Below, one piece after another: positions 11,755 to 17,869 of a DNA stretch of 24,674 nucleotides. Position 1 is the first letter of the stretch; every line of letters starts with the position of its first letter. The notes under the pieces were generated by a model. The model was not told the DNA's origin. It searched no databases and worked only from the letters and a program-made list of their open reading frames with translations. The translations under genes and the position numbers were made by a program. Source of the stretch: a virus; IMG/VR virus record IMGVR_UViG_3300045051_000150, positions 1 to 24,674 of that record; one strand, given 5' to 3'.

Positions 11755-11970
11755 ATGATGAACGATGAGTTTGACGAAAATCACTTTGAGCTTGGCTCTT
11801 GTGAAATGTGTGGCAGGTCGGATGTTCCCATCTGCCCAAAGTGCCATCATCGAGCTCCACATGGTATGACTCCAGGAACTTGGCTACCTTGTTGGTGTGG
11901 AGGTATGGGGCCAACTGGTTTAGAACATCTTCTCAGTAATGTTATAAAGGAAGGAGGTGATAAAAAATGA
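11755..11970 (+). CDS. Small multi-Cys zinc protein
   Basis: The 71-residue product starts at ATG 11755 (a second ATG follows) after GGGAG. It has C16-x2-C19, C27-x2-C30 and a later CWC (46 and 48), with several His, so one or two zinc ions could bind. The C-terminus reads KEGGDKK because it spans the ribosome site of the next gene. It is the first gene right of the origin-like array, in the place that the zinc-ribbon gene at 6123 holds after the left repeat region. Confidence 0.7.
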   Translation: MMNDEFDENHFELGSCEMCGRSDVPICPKCHHRAPHGMTPGTWLPCWCGGMGPTGLEHLLSNVIKEGGDKK

Positions 11971-12314
11971 AGACAGAGAAGGTACCTGTAAGCTATCGGG
12001 ATAAGGAAAAGAACCAAAATGTTTCTCTGGGAGAGATTGAGGTTCAGATTCCTGAGACCGTCGAGGAGGCTGTACAGCTATTCGGCCAAGGAGACAATGG
12101 AACCGTCGACCACGATAAGGGCTTAGAGACATTGCTTGACTACGCGACAAAAGCCTACATCATCGACCTCCAGCGTGAGCATCGGGACGCGAACCGTCCT
12201 GACAAGCCGAAGACTCAGTCCAACCTGGCAAAGTTCAAACAACTCAGTCAGGATAAACAGGAAGAGCTCCTGCGAGCAGCTGGCATCATCAAAAGTGAAC
12301 AGCCTGCCGCTTGA
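11967..12314 (+). CDS. Unknown protein, paralogue of the 5443 gene
   Basis: The 115-residue product begins in an ATGA overlap after AAGGAGGTGAT (11951-11961). Residues about 27-70 (PETVEEAVQLFGQGD ... LLDYATKAYIIDLQRE) align with the protein at 5443, with an insertion (NGTVDHDKGLET) between the two blocks. The C-terminal half has another helix (KFKQLSQDKQEELLRAAGI). No catalytic residues are evident. Two copies, each beside GTGAGC repeats, suggest a DNA-linked role, but that is inference. Confidence 0.8.
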   Translation: MKTEKVPVSYRDKEKNQNVSLGEIEVQIPETVEEAVQLFGQGDNGTVDHDKGLETLLDYATKAYIIDLQREHRDANRPDKPKTQSNLAKFKQLSQDKQEELLRAAGIIKSEQPAA

Positions 12315-12324
12315 TCGACAGTCG

Positions 12325-12377
12325 CAGTGATTAAAACTCCTAGGGGTTGGTCATAGTACTGGCCCCTAGGATCACTG
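12325..12377 (+). terminator. Two-part stem-loop after the 11967 gene
   Basis: CAGTGAT (12325-12331) pairs with ATCACTG (12371-12377), and CCTAGGGG (12339-12346) with CCCCTAGG (12363-12370). The 3' arms are contiguous and the 5' arms are separated by a seven-base bulge. The stem totals 15 perfect pairs. Only a short TTT follows, so termination would be weak; an attenuator or processing hairpin is also possible. Confidence 0.6.
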
Positions 12378-12402
12378 TTTATGGGGAAGAAGATGAGGGA
12401 TA

Positions 12403-12591
12403 ATGAGCATTCTAAAAGAAGGACAGAAAAGCGTCAGGGTTGTCCTGCCAGACGATTTATATGCCTTGCTCAAGAAGGAGTGTCCCGATCATGGAGACAT
12501 GAGCAAGCTAATCAGAAAACTTCTCATTAAGCACTTAGAAGGATTGAGAGAAGATGGGGATCGGCCCAAATCAGACCAGCCTTCTACATAA
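12403..12591 (+). CDS. Ribbon-helix-helix DNA-binding protein
   Basis: The 62-residue product matches the RHH fold: strand KSVRVVLPDDLYALLKKE (about residues 9-26), then helix DMSKLIRKLLIKHLEGLRE. RHH dimers bind short inverted or direct repeats, so this is a candidate reader of the GTGAGC, TGG or palindrome repeats. The start follows GAGGGATA. It lies just after the stem-loop at 12325 and overlaps the next gene by 38 bases. Confidence 0.76.
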   Translation: MSILKEGQKSVRVVLPDDLYALLKKECPDHGDMSKLIRKLLIKHLEGLREDGDRPKSDQPST

Positions 12592-12895
12592 ACTAGGTAA
12601 GAAGGCAGCCTGGGAAATGTCCGACCTCGAGCTGCATCAGCTTGTCGCTAAGGAACAGGAGCGGCGCACTATTCAACGTGCCTTAGGTCGTGCTGCCAAG
12701 ATGATGGAGATAGATGTTGATGACGGGACTTATGTTCCCAAAGTTGGACGGCCGCGGACTAAATCGCGCGTGAAGAAAGCGCCTGCCAAGCTCGAGGACT
12801 TCGGGCTGAAAGCTGATCTCATAACGAAACTCAGGGCTACGGGGAAACCTGACTTTCAATTGATCTTAGAATTACAAGGAGCTGGGATCATATGA
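12554..12895 (+). CDS. Basic helical protein of unknown function
   Basis: This 113-residue ORF overlaps the RHH gene by 38 bases and the next by four (ATGA). It has a helical first half (ELHQLVAKEQERRTIQRAL) and a basic linker (KVGRPRTKSRVKKAP) resembling an AT-hook (G-R-P-R). The linker suggests DNA binding. The ribosome site is weak, so coupling with the RHH gene is likely. Confidence 0.68.
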   Translation: MGIGPNQTSLLHKLGKKAAWEMSDLELHQLVAKEQERRTIQRALGRAAKMMEIDVDDGTYVPKVGRPRTKSRVKKAPAKLEDFGLKADLITKLRATGKPDFQLILELQGAGII

Positions 12896-13107
12896 GTGAG
12901 CGAGATAAACCTATTGGAGTTATTGTTTGTAGTCGAAACATGGAAGAGGTTACTTTAGCCTGTGAACAAAAGGCAGAAACCGCATTATCTATATTATTTG
13001 ACTTTGGTGACAAGGAAGCATGGATTCCTAAATCACAGATCCTCCATTCTGGGACTAATGAGATTGATATTCCTGAGTGGCTTGCTAGAGCGAAGGGACT
13101 AATCTAA
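12892..13107 (+). CDS. Small replication-module-associated protein of unknown function
   Basis: The 71-residue product has an FDFGDKEAWIPKSQIL core and an IDIPEWLARAKGL end. I recall this W-[IL]-P-[KR]-S pattern from small phage proteins next to polymerase, helicase and nuclease genes, with no known function. It overlaps both neighbours (ATGA, then TAATG), so it is co-translated with the nuclease gene. Confidence 0.72.
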   Translation: MSERDKPIGVIVCSRNMEEVTLACEQKAETALSILFDFGDKEAWIPKSQILHSGTNEIDIPEWLARAKGLI

Positions 13108-14147
13108 TGACGGAAGCCACTCCAATTACAGAACTTAATGCAAGTGACATATCTAAGCCTGAGGTAGTCAAAAACCTCGCGGCTGAAATTGATTTATCTA
13201 AAGCGATGATAGTCGACGCGCATCTCCTCAAAACCTACCGAGCTTGCGAAATGAAGTTTTGGTGGTTTGAGGAACAGCATGTCATTGCAAAGGGAAAAGC
13301 TGCTGCCCCTGGCTTTGGCATTGCTATGCACTCCGGTATTGAGTGGTTCAGGCGCTCCAAGATGGATGGGCGTACTTACAATGATGCCTTGAAGATTGGG
13401 GCCGGCCACCTGATCCACTCATACCAGGAGTCAATGCCAACTGAAATGAAACAGGAGGTGATGCAGGATGATAAGCGATCACTCAACAATGCCCTCCGAA
13501 TTTACCAAGGCTATTGTGAACACTACGAACCATTCGGGCTTAGATTCCATTACATCGAGATCCCATTTGCTCTATACCTTGGACAGATTGAGACTGATGG
13601 AGGCGCTAAGGACGTCGTCTATGTTGGGATTATTGATGGAGTTCTTGAGATGCACGAACGACTCTACGTCAATGACCTCAAGACAACATCTTGGGTTGTT
13701 TCAGAACAGTGGCTAGAAGGCTTCAGAATGGATCAAGGCCTTTGTGGCTATACAATTGCTGCTCGTGAACTGCTAGGTGTCGATACTCAATACGCATTAG
13801 TCCACGGAATCTGGGTTCAGAAAGAACCTAAAACTAAAGGGGCTAAAAAGATTGATGAGTATTTCAAAACCAAAGAGATCTACTGGTCTGATTCCCAGTT
13901 GGCTCAGTGGCATCGTAACACCTTACGAACTGCCTATAGAATTGAGATATCTCGCCAAAGGAATGACTGGCAAGAGGACTGGGGTCAGAACTGTGGAGCT
14001 TTTGGAGGATGTTCTTACCGTGCTCTTTGTAGCGCTACTCCTGAGTTTAGAACTAAATTGATTGATTTAGATTACGAGCGCGCTGTCTGGACTCCATTGG
14101 AAGACGAGCGCCTACAGAAAATGAGCATGGAGGCTCAGAATCTCTAA
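13107..14147 (+). CDS. Cas4/RecB-like PD-(D/E)XK nuclease with probable iron-sulfur cluster
   Basis: The 346-residue protein shows the RecB-type nuclease motifs in order: H75 (GIAMHSGIE), E151, D177 (GIIDGVLE), D190-x-K192 (NDLKTT), then Q210 and Y215 (DQGLCGY). C47 in the N-terminal part plus C296, C302 and C308 near the end would hold a 4Fe-4S cluster, as in Cas4 and AddB nucleases. It would trim or open DNA ends for recombination. Its neighbours (Sak4-like ATPase, ssDNA-binding-like protein) support a recombination role. No CRISPR array is present, so a link to Cas4 adaptation is not implied. Confidence 0.88.
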   Translation: MTEATPITELNASDISKPEVVKNLAAEIDLSKAMIVDAHLLKTYRACEMKFWWFEEQHVIAKGKAAAPGFGIAMHSGIEWFRRSKMDGRTYNDALKIGAGHLIHSYQESMPTEMKQEVMQDDKRSLNNALRIYQGYCEHYEPFGLRFHYIEIPFALYLGQIETDGGAKDVVYVGIIDGVLEMHERLYVNDLKTTSWVVSEQWLEGFRMDQGLCGYTIAARELLGVDTQYALVHGIWVQKEPKTKGAKKIDEYFKTKEIYWSDSQLAQWHRNTLRTAYRIEISRQRNDWQEDWGQNCGAFGGCSYRALCSATPEFRTKLIDLDYERAVWTPLEDERLQKMSMEAQNL

Positions 14148-14326
14148 TGAGTTATGCTTACAATAAAGCTAAAGAGACGCGTAGAAGGTACTGGAAAAAA
14201 CACCCTAAGCGAGGCCACGGACAAGGATACCACCATCCAAGACTCACTCCCTCTGAGAAGCTCAGAAATCTTCTGGGCGCTTTTTCACGAGGTGTGGGGG
14301 GAGAGCAAGGAAGGGAAGTACGATAA
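14147..14326 (+). CDS. Small very basic ORF overlapping the nuclease stop
   Basis: ATG 14147 overlaps the nuclease stop as TAATG. The 59-residue product is Arg-, Lys- and His-rich (ETRRRYWKKHPKRGHGQGYHHP, spread over residues 10-31), with a helix (TPSEKLRNLLGAFSRG). It occupies almost the same bases as the ORF at 14154 in another frame. Coupled starts favour this frame at the 5' end. Both may be used. Confidence 0.45.
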   Translation: MSYAYNKAKETRRRYWKKHPKRGHGQGYHHPRLTPSEKLRNLLGAFSRGVGGEQGREVR

Positions 14327-14414
14327 GCGCAAATGGGGTGAACTGCAAGAAATGATTCAAGAACTAGAAAAGAAAGGAGGTGATAAACATGAGTATCATA
14401 ATGATCTTCAATAG
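14154..14414 (+). CDS. Small charged ORF, alternative frame
   Basis: This 86-residue frame has a convincing C-terminal half: SEIFWALFHEVWGESKEGKY, then KWGELQEMIQELEKKGGDK, a probable helix. It ends in the next gene's ribosome site (KGGD). Its N-terminus overlaps the basic ORF at 14147 and has no ribosome site at a usable distance, so the true start may be further inside. One or both frames could be real. Confidence 0.45.
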   Translation: MLTIKLKRRVEGTGKNTLSEATDKDTTIQDSLPLRSSEIFWALFHEVWGESKEGKYDKRKWGELQEMIQELEKKGGDKHEYHNDLQ

Positions 14415-14733
14415 GAAGGTGATTCCATTTCCTCCAGTTGCAGGTGAGAAAGACACTGGAAATGGGAAGGTGGAAGCTGAGGTTGTTGGCTTTATAGACG
14501 GAGAACCTTTCACTCCTGGTATTTTGAAGTTCCCGAACAAGCAGACCTGGACAAAATTCTGGGGCGCCTTGCAACGTGGAGCTCTCCAAGTGCCAGAGTT
14601 AGAGGTCAAGATGGAGAATGTGCCGCCGACTGAGGCAGAACTCAATGGGCAGGCAGCTCCAGCGCCAGACCCAGAGTTGTTAAAGCACACAACTGACATT
14701 CCAGCAGTGAAGTTCATAGGGAAACAGTCATGA
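14389..14733 (+). CDS. Unknown protein upstream of the Sak4-like gene
   Basis: ATG 14389 follows AAGGAGGTGAT (14374-14384); an in-frame GTG at 14380 overlaps that site and is rejected. The 114-residue product opens with a beta segment (SIIMIFNRKVIPFPPV), has a central FVGFIDGE-like strand pair and TWTKFWGALQRGAL, and a Pro-rich acidic tail. No domain recognised. It ends in an ATGA overlap with the recombinase gene and is probably its partner. Confidence 0.74.
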   Translation: MSIIMIFNRKVIPFPPVAGEKDTGNGKVEAEVVGFIDGEPFTPGILKFPNKQTWTKFWGALQRGALQVPELEVKMENVPPTEAELNGQAAPAPDPELLKHTTDIPAVKFIGKQS

Positions 14734-15536
14734 ACGCGAACTTTCTAGGTTTTGATAGGCTACGAAGAAAGGAGCTATCTTTTGTGCCTACGTTAGATGA
14801 AACAGCTGCATCTGATCCTATCAGGGCAGCGGTGTGGGGAGTGAGTGGCTCTGGTAAGACCACCTTAGCAGGGCTAATGGCGGGCTTCGAGGAATTCCGG
14901 CCTGTTTACTTCGCCGACTGGGATCGGCGTATTGTAAGTTTACGGGCTAGGGTTCCTCGGGAGCTATGGAAATATATCATCTCGGACGTCTACACAGATA
15001 CCAACATTCAAGGAGGAGGTTGGACTGCGTTTGAGGCGAAGATGCAACGGATTGAGTCAGAGGGAGTTAGAACTGTTGTCGTTGATTCTATGACCTTCAT
15101 GCTTATGGGAGTCATGAATAGAGTGCTGATGTTAGATGGCATGAAGCCTTCAACGACAAATCCTCAGTTGCAAAATTACCTCTCTCAGCAGTCCATCGTG
15201 AAAGATACCTTACAGAAGCTATGCTCGAAGAAGATCAATGTCATCTGCACCTTCCACGAGGCCAATGACAAGGATGAGTATAGCGGCAGAACCTTCAAAG
15301 CGTTTGCTATTACAGGCAAACTGACAGAGACCGTCCCTGGCTATTACAATGAGATATGGCACTGTGAGATTGCACCAGGAGCTGCTGGCACTGAGCCTGA
15401 GTATGTTATCAGGACGAAAAGTGACGCAGTTTATATGGCCAGGACTACGTTCAAGTCACTGAAGGCGACAGAGAAGCAAGGGGAAATCTGGCCCAAGATC
15501 ATCGCTGAGATGAAAGGGCTAAAGACAGCAGCTTAA
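14730..15536 (+). CDS. Sak4-like RecA-fold ATPase (AAA_24 type)
   Basis: The 268-residue protein has a Walker A GVSGSGKTT (37-45) and a Walker B VRTVVVDS (113-120, D119). The context is typical of the AAA_24 phage nucleotide-binding family, which includes the Sak4 single-strand annealing ATPases. These proteins work with a phage SSB to drive recombination, and an SSB-like gene lies two genes downstream. Length is normal for the family. The start overlaps the previous stop (ATGA). A RecA-core ATPase with a replicative role is the alternative. Confidence 0.85.
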   Translation: MNANFLGFDRLRRKELSFVPTLDETAASDPIRAAVWGVSGSGKTTLAGLMAGFEEFRPVYFADWDRRIVSLRARVPRELWKYIISDVYTDTNIQGGGWTAFEAKMQRIESEGVRTVVVDSMTFMLMGVMNRVLMLDGMKPSTTNPQLQNYLSQQSIVKDTLQKLCSKKINVICTFHEANDKDEYSGRTFKAFAITGKLTETVPGYYNEIWHCEIAPGAAGTEPEYVIRTKSDAVYMARTTFKSLKATEKQGEIWPKIIAEMKGLKTAA

Positions 15537-15554
15537 AAGAAAGGAGGAAGGAAA

Positions 15555-15764
15555 ATGACAGACAATGATCTAGTGAAGATATTCACTTATCATGCACCAA
15601 AGGCTGAGCAGCCAGCTCAGTATGAGGCGTTAAGGGCAGCCGGACTAGAGTTCGCTAGGAAGATCAACGCGCTGTGTCCTGATTGTAGAGAGCGCTCACT
15701 AGCAGTTACTTCAGTGCAGCAGGCTGTGATGTGGGCTAATGCAGCTAAAGCAATTCACGAGTGA
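15555..15764 (+). CDS. acb2: Acb2-like anti-CBASS cyclic-nucleotide sponge
   Basis: The 69-residue protein matches the Acb2 pattern as I recall it: F-x-Y-H-x-P (IFTYHAPKAEQPAQYEALR), a cPD-x-R-E-x-S-L-A segment (CPDCRERSLAVTS, 41-53) and the terminal QQAVMWANAAKAI (55-67). Acb2 proteins form helical hexamers that bind cyclic di- and trinucleotides and block CBASS defence. The start follows AAAGGAGGAAGG. It lies between the Sak4-like and SSB-like genes in the early region, which suits immediate counter-defence. The call rests on remembered motif similarity only. Confidence 0.82.
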   Translation: MTDNDLVKIFTYHAPKAEQPAQYEALRAAGLEFARKINALCPDCRERSLAVTSVQQAVMWANAAKAIHE

Positions 15765-15794
15765 TTTTAATCGAGGAGAAAGGAAAGAAATAAA

Positions 15795-16208
15795 ATGGAC
15801 TTGGATATTAACTTGAATGAGGTAAAGGAAAAGCCTTTACTTCCAGCAGATCGTGAAATGACTATTGCCATCATCAAGGCGGAAGTCAAAATAGCGAAGA
15901 ACGTCAACGCTAAGACAGGGCAGAAAGAGCCTTATGTCAACTGTGAAATGGCTCCTTTGGATCCTGAGTGGGCAGGGCAAGATTACAAGATATATCATGC
16001 CTTTGGATTAACGACAGGCGCGCTATCATCTCCTGACCCGACGTTCTCGATCAAGAAGTTCTTCATTGTCATAGGCCATGATTGGAGGCCAGACGGTAAG
16101 TTCTCGACTGAGGAACTCCAGACACTCAGGTTTATTGGCAAGCTAAAGTATGATGACAAGCGACCGAATTTACCTCAATTAGCGGCAGTCCTGAGAGCTG
16201 CACAGTAA
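15795..16208 (+). CDS. Single-stranded DNA-binding-like protein
   Basis: The 137-residue protein starts after AGGAAAGAAATAAA. It has an OB-fold-like layout: EMTIAIIKAEVKIAKNVN, TGQKEPYVNCEMAPLDPEW, YKIYHAFGLT, and IGKLKYDDKRPNLPQLAAV. The order of an N-terminal E-x-x-x-x-I-I-K-A-E strand, a P-L-D turn and a final F-I-G-K-L-x-Y-D strand resembles phage SSB-type proteins (DUF669-like). Its position two genes after the Sak4-like ATPase fits. No long acidic tail is present. The family call is provisional. Confidence 0.62.
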   Translation: MDLDINLNEVKEKPLLPADREMTIAIIKAEVKIAKNVNAKTGQKEPYVNCEMAPLDPEWAGQDYKIYHAFGLTTGALSSPDPTFSIKKFFIVIGHDWRPDGKFSTEELQTLRFIGKLKYDDKRPNLPQLAAVLRAAQ

Positions 16209-16228
16209 GTAAGATCAGCTAGGTAGGC

Positions 16229-16408
16229 ATGGGATCGGCAACTGGCAGCACCCGATAAAACAAGGGATGCTTAATTCAGTCTAAATTGCCTCATGCTTCC
16301 TGGTTAATAGGGTGCGGCTCAAGGGTTTACATAGGGGCCTCATAAACTCCCTAGCTGGAGCCTTGTGGAGGATGATGTGGCGACTGCGGTGGGTACGTTA
16401 AGCCGTGG
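16229..16408 (+). ncRNA. Structured intergenic RNA candidate
   Basis: The 239-base gap before the ParB-methylase gene has no convincing ORF but several long-range pairings. GCACCC (16248-16253) pairs with GGGTGC (16310-16315). GGCTC (16316-16320) pairs with GAGCC (16358-16362), abutting the first helix. GGGTTTA (16323-16329) pairs with TAAA (16343-16346) and TCCC (16348-16351) across a small bulge. It is more GC-rich than flanking DNA and is followed by AAAAGGAGGAG and ATG. It could be a leader regulating the fusion protein or an independent small RNA. I do not recognise a known family. Confidence 0.45.
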
Positions 16409-16447
16409 CCCCGTCCCTAATTGACCATCAAAAGGAGGAGAAACTAA

Positions 16448-17869
16448 ATGGCAGAAGAAGCAATTGCAGTAGAAAACAAAACACCACCTATCAGTATGAT
16501 CAGCTTAAGATCAATCTTGATCCCTGCTGACAGACAACGACAGAAGATCAACGAGGCCAAGTTGAGTGAACTAGCAACATCAATTCAAGCTCATGGCCTA
16601 ATGAATCCCATAGTAGTTTGTCCACTTGATCGTGTCCGGTTCCCGGACGTTCCGCCTCACATCACTTACCAGATCGTCGCTGGCTACCGACGTTACTGCG
16701 CTTACGTCAAACTCAAACGATCAGAGATCCCTGCTACCATGAGGGATGACGTTACTGATCGCTTGGACCAGGAGGAAATGGAACTCGACGAGAACTTGAT
16801 GCGCGAGAACCTATCGTGGCAGGACGAAGTTGTCGCTCGAAAGCGTATCTCTGAGATCAGGGCCAAGAAATATGGAGAAGGCATAAGAGATGTTGCTGAG
16901 CATATTGGTGAGTCCAAATCTGAGGTCTGGGAGGACGTCCGCTTAGCAAAGGCAATGGAAGTTCTACCGGAATTAGGTGAGTCAAAAAATAAAACTCAAG
17001 CTCATAACAAGTTGCGCTTATTGATGAGGCGCCAGGATTTAACTCTCAAAGCTGCTGCGCTGCAGATGGAGGCAGCTAAAGGCACTGATCACCTTGAGGG
17101 TATTGAATTCAAAGTTCACTTAGGCGACTGCTTACAGATCACTAAGAACTGGGTTGATGGTTGCTTACGTTGCGTCATTACTGATCCTCCTTATGGAATC
17201 AACTTGGATGAGGGTGAGACCAAGAAAGGCTCTCCGCATCCAACCATCTATGACGATGCAACTTATGACATAATGGACTTGACTGCTAGAATGGTCAAGG
17301 AGGCTTATCGCCTGCTAGGAGACAACACCCATGCCTACTTCTTCTTCGACATCAAACAGTATCCCAAAGTCTACAAAATGCTCTCAGACGTTGGATTTAC
17401 AGTTGAACCTATCCCACTTCTGTGGGTCAAACCGGGGCCTGGCCAAGTTAATCATCCAGACACTCGGTGGGGTTCAGGCTACGAAGCATGCTTCTTTTGC
17501 CGTAAAGGTAACCGTGCCTTGCTACGGCAAGGGCAATCAAACGTCCTCGCTCATGATCCTGTGCCATCTAATAAGAAAGTCCATCCCGTCGAGAAGCCAG
17601 TTAGTCTCCTTCGGCAACTCATTGAGACTTCAACAGCGCCTGGAGAAACTGTTGCAGATTTCTTTGCCGGGTCGGGATCGCTGGGAGAAGCTGCTATTCA
17701 GACAGGCAGAAATTTTCTTCTATGTGAAAAAGACCCAGCTTACCACGCCGGGATTATTGAGCGACTTAGAAAAGTCCTTGGCGCTGATCCAACTGCCGCA
17801 GTTCAAGAAGCTCCAGCAAGCCCAGCCAGCAAGTACGATCCCTTGGGCGGTGATGAGGAAGATGAGTAA
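16448..17869 (+). CDS. ParB-domain / beta-class DNA methyltransferase fusion
   Basis: The 473-residue protein joins two domains. Residues about 18-165 are ParB-like: LRSILIPADRQRQKINEAKL, AGYRRY (78-83), and ENLMRENLSWQDEVVARKRI, followed by an HTH-like segment (IRDVAEHIGESKSEVWED). Residues about 220-445 are an N4/N6 amino-methyltransferase in beta order: DPPY at 246-249 first, then HPVEKP (379-384) and the SAM loop DFFAGSGS (404-411). Such fusions occur in phages and mobile elements and modify DNA. A 17-bp palindrome lies inside the ParB part (16633-16649). It overlaps the polymerase gene by one base (TAATG). Confidence 0.9.
   Translation: MAEEAIAVENKTPPISMISLRSILIPADRQRQKINEAKLSELATSIQAHGLMNPIVVCPLDRVRFPDVPPHITYQIVAGYRRYCAYVKLKRSEIPATMRDDVTDRLDQEEMELDENLMRENLSWQDEVVARKRISEIRAKKYGEGIRDVAEHIGESKSEVWEDVRLAKAMEVLPELGESKNKTQAHNKLRLLMRRQDLTLKAAALQMEAAKGTDHLEGIEFKVHLGDCLQITKNWVDGCLRCVITDPPYGINLDEGETKKGSPHPTIYDDATYDIMDLTARMVKEAYRLLGDNTHAYFFFDIKQYPKVYKMLSDVGFTVEPIPLLWVKPGPGQVNHPDTRWGSGYEACFFCRKGNRALLRQGQSNVLAHDPVPSNKKVHPVEKPVSLLRQLIETSTAPGETVADFFAGSGSLGEAAIQTGRNFLLCEKDPAYHAGIIERLRKVLGADPTAAVQEAPASPASKYDPLGGDEEDE
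16633..16649. repeat. 17-bp palindromic site, copy 4 (inside the ParB-methylase gene)
   Basis: TGTCCGGTTCCCGGACG keeps the full GTCCGG-N3-CCGGAC dyad and encodes Val-Arg-Phe-Pro-Asp in the ParB domain. If the fusion protein binds this site, it may affect its own gene. Confidence 0.9.

Noticed and set aside
16371-16399. Nine-codon leader peptide ORF (ATG after TGGAGG)
   Set aside because: It is too short to judge, and it falls inside the structured RNA candidate; chance cannot be excluded.
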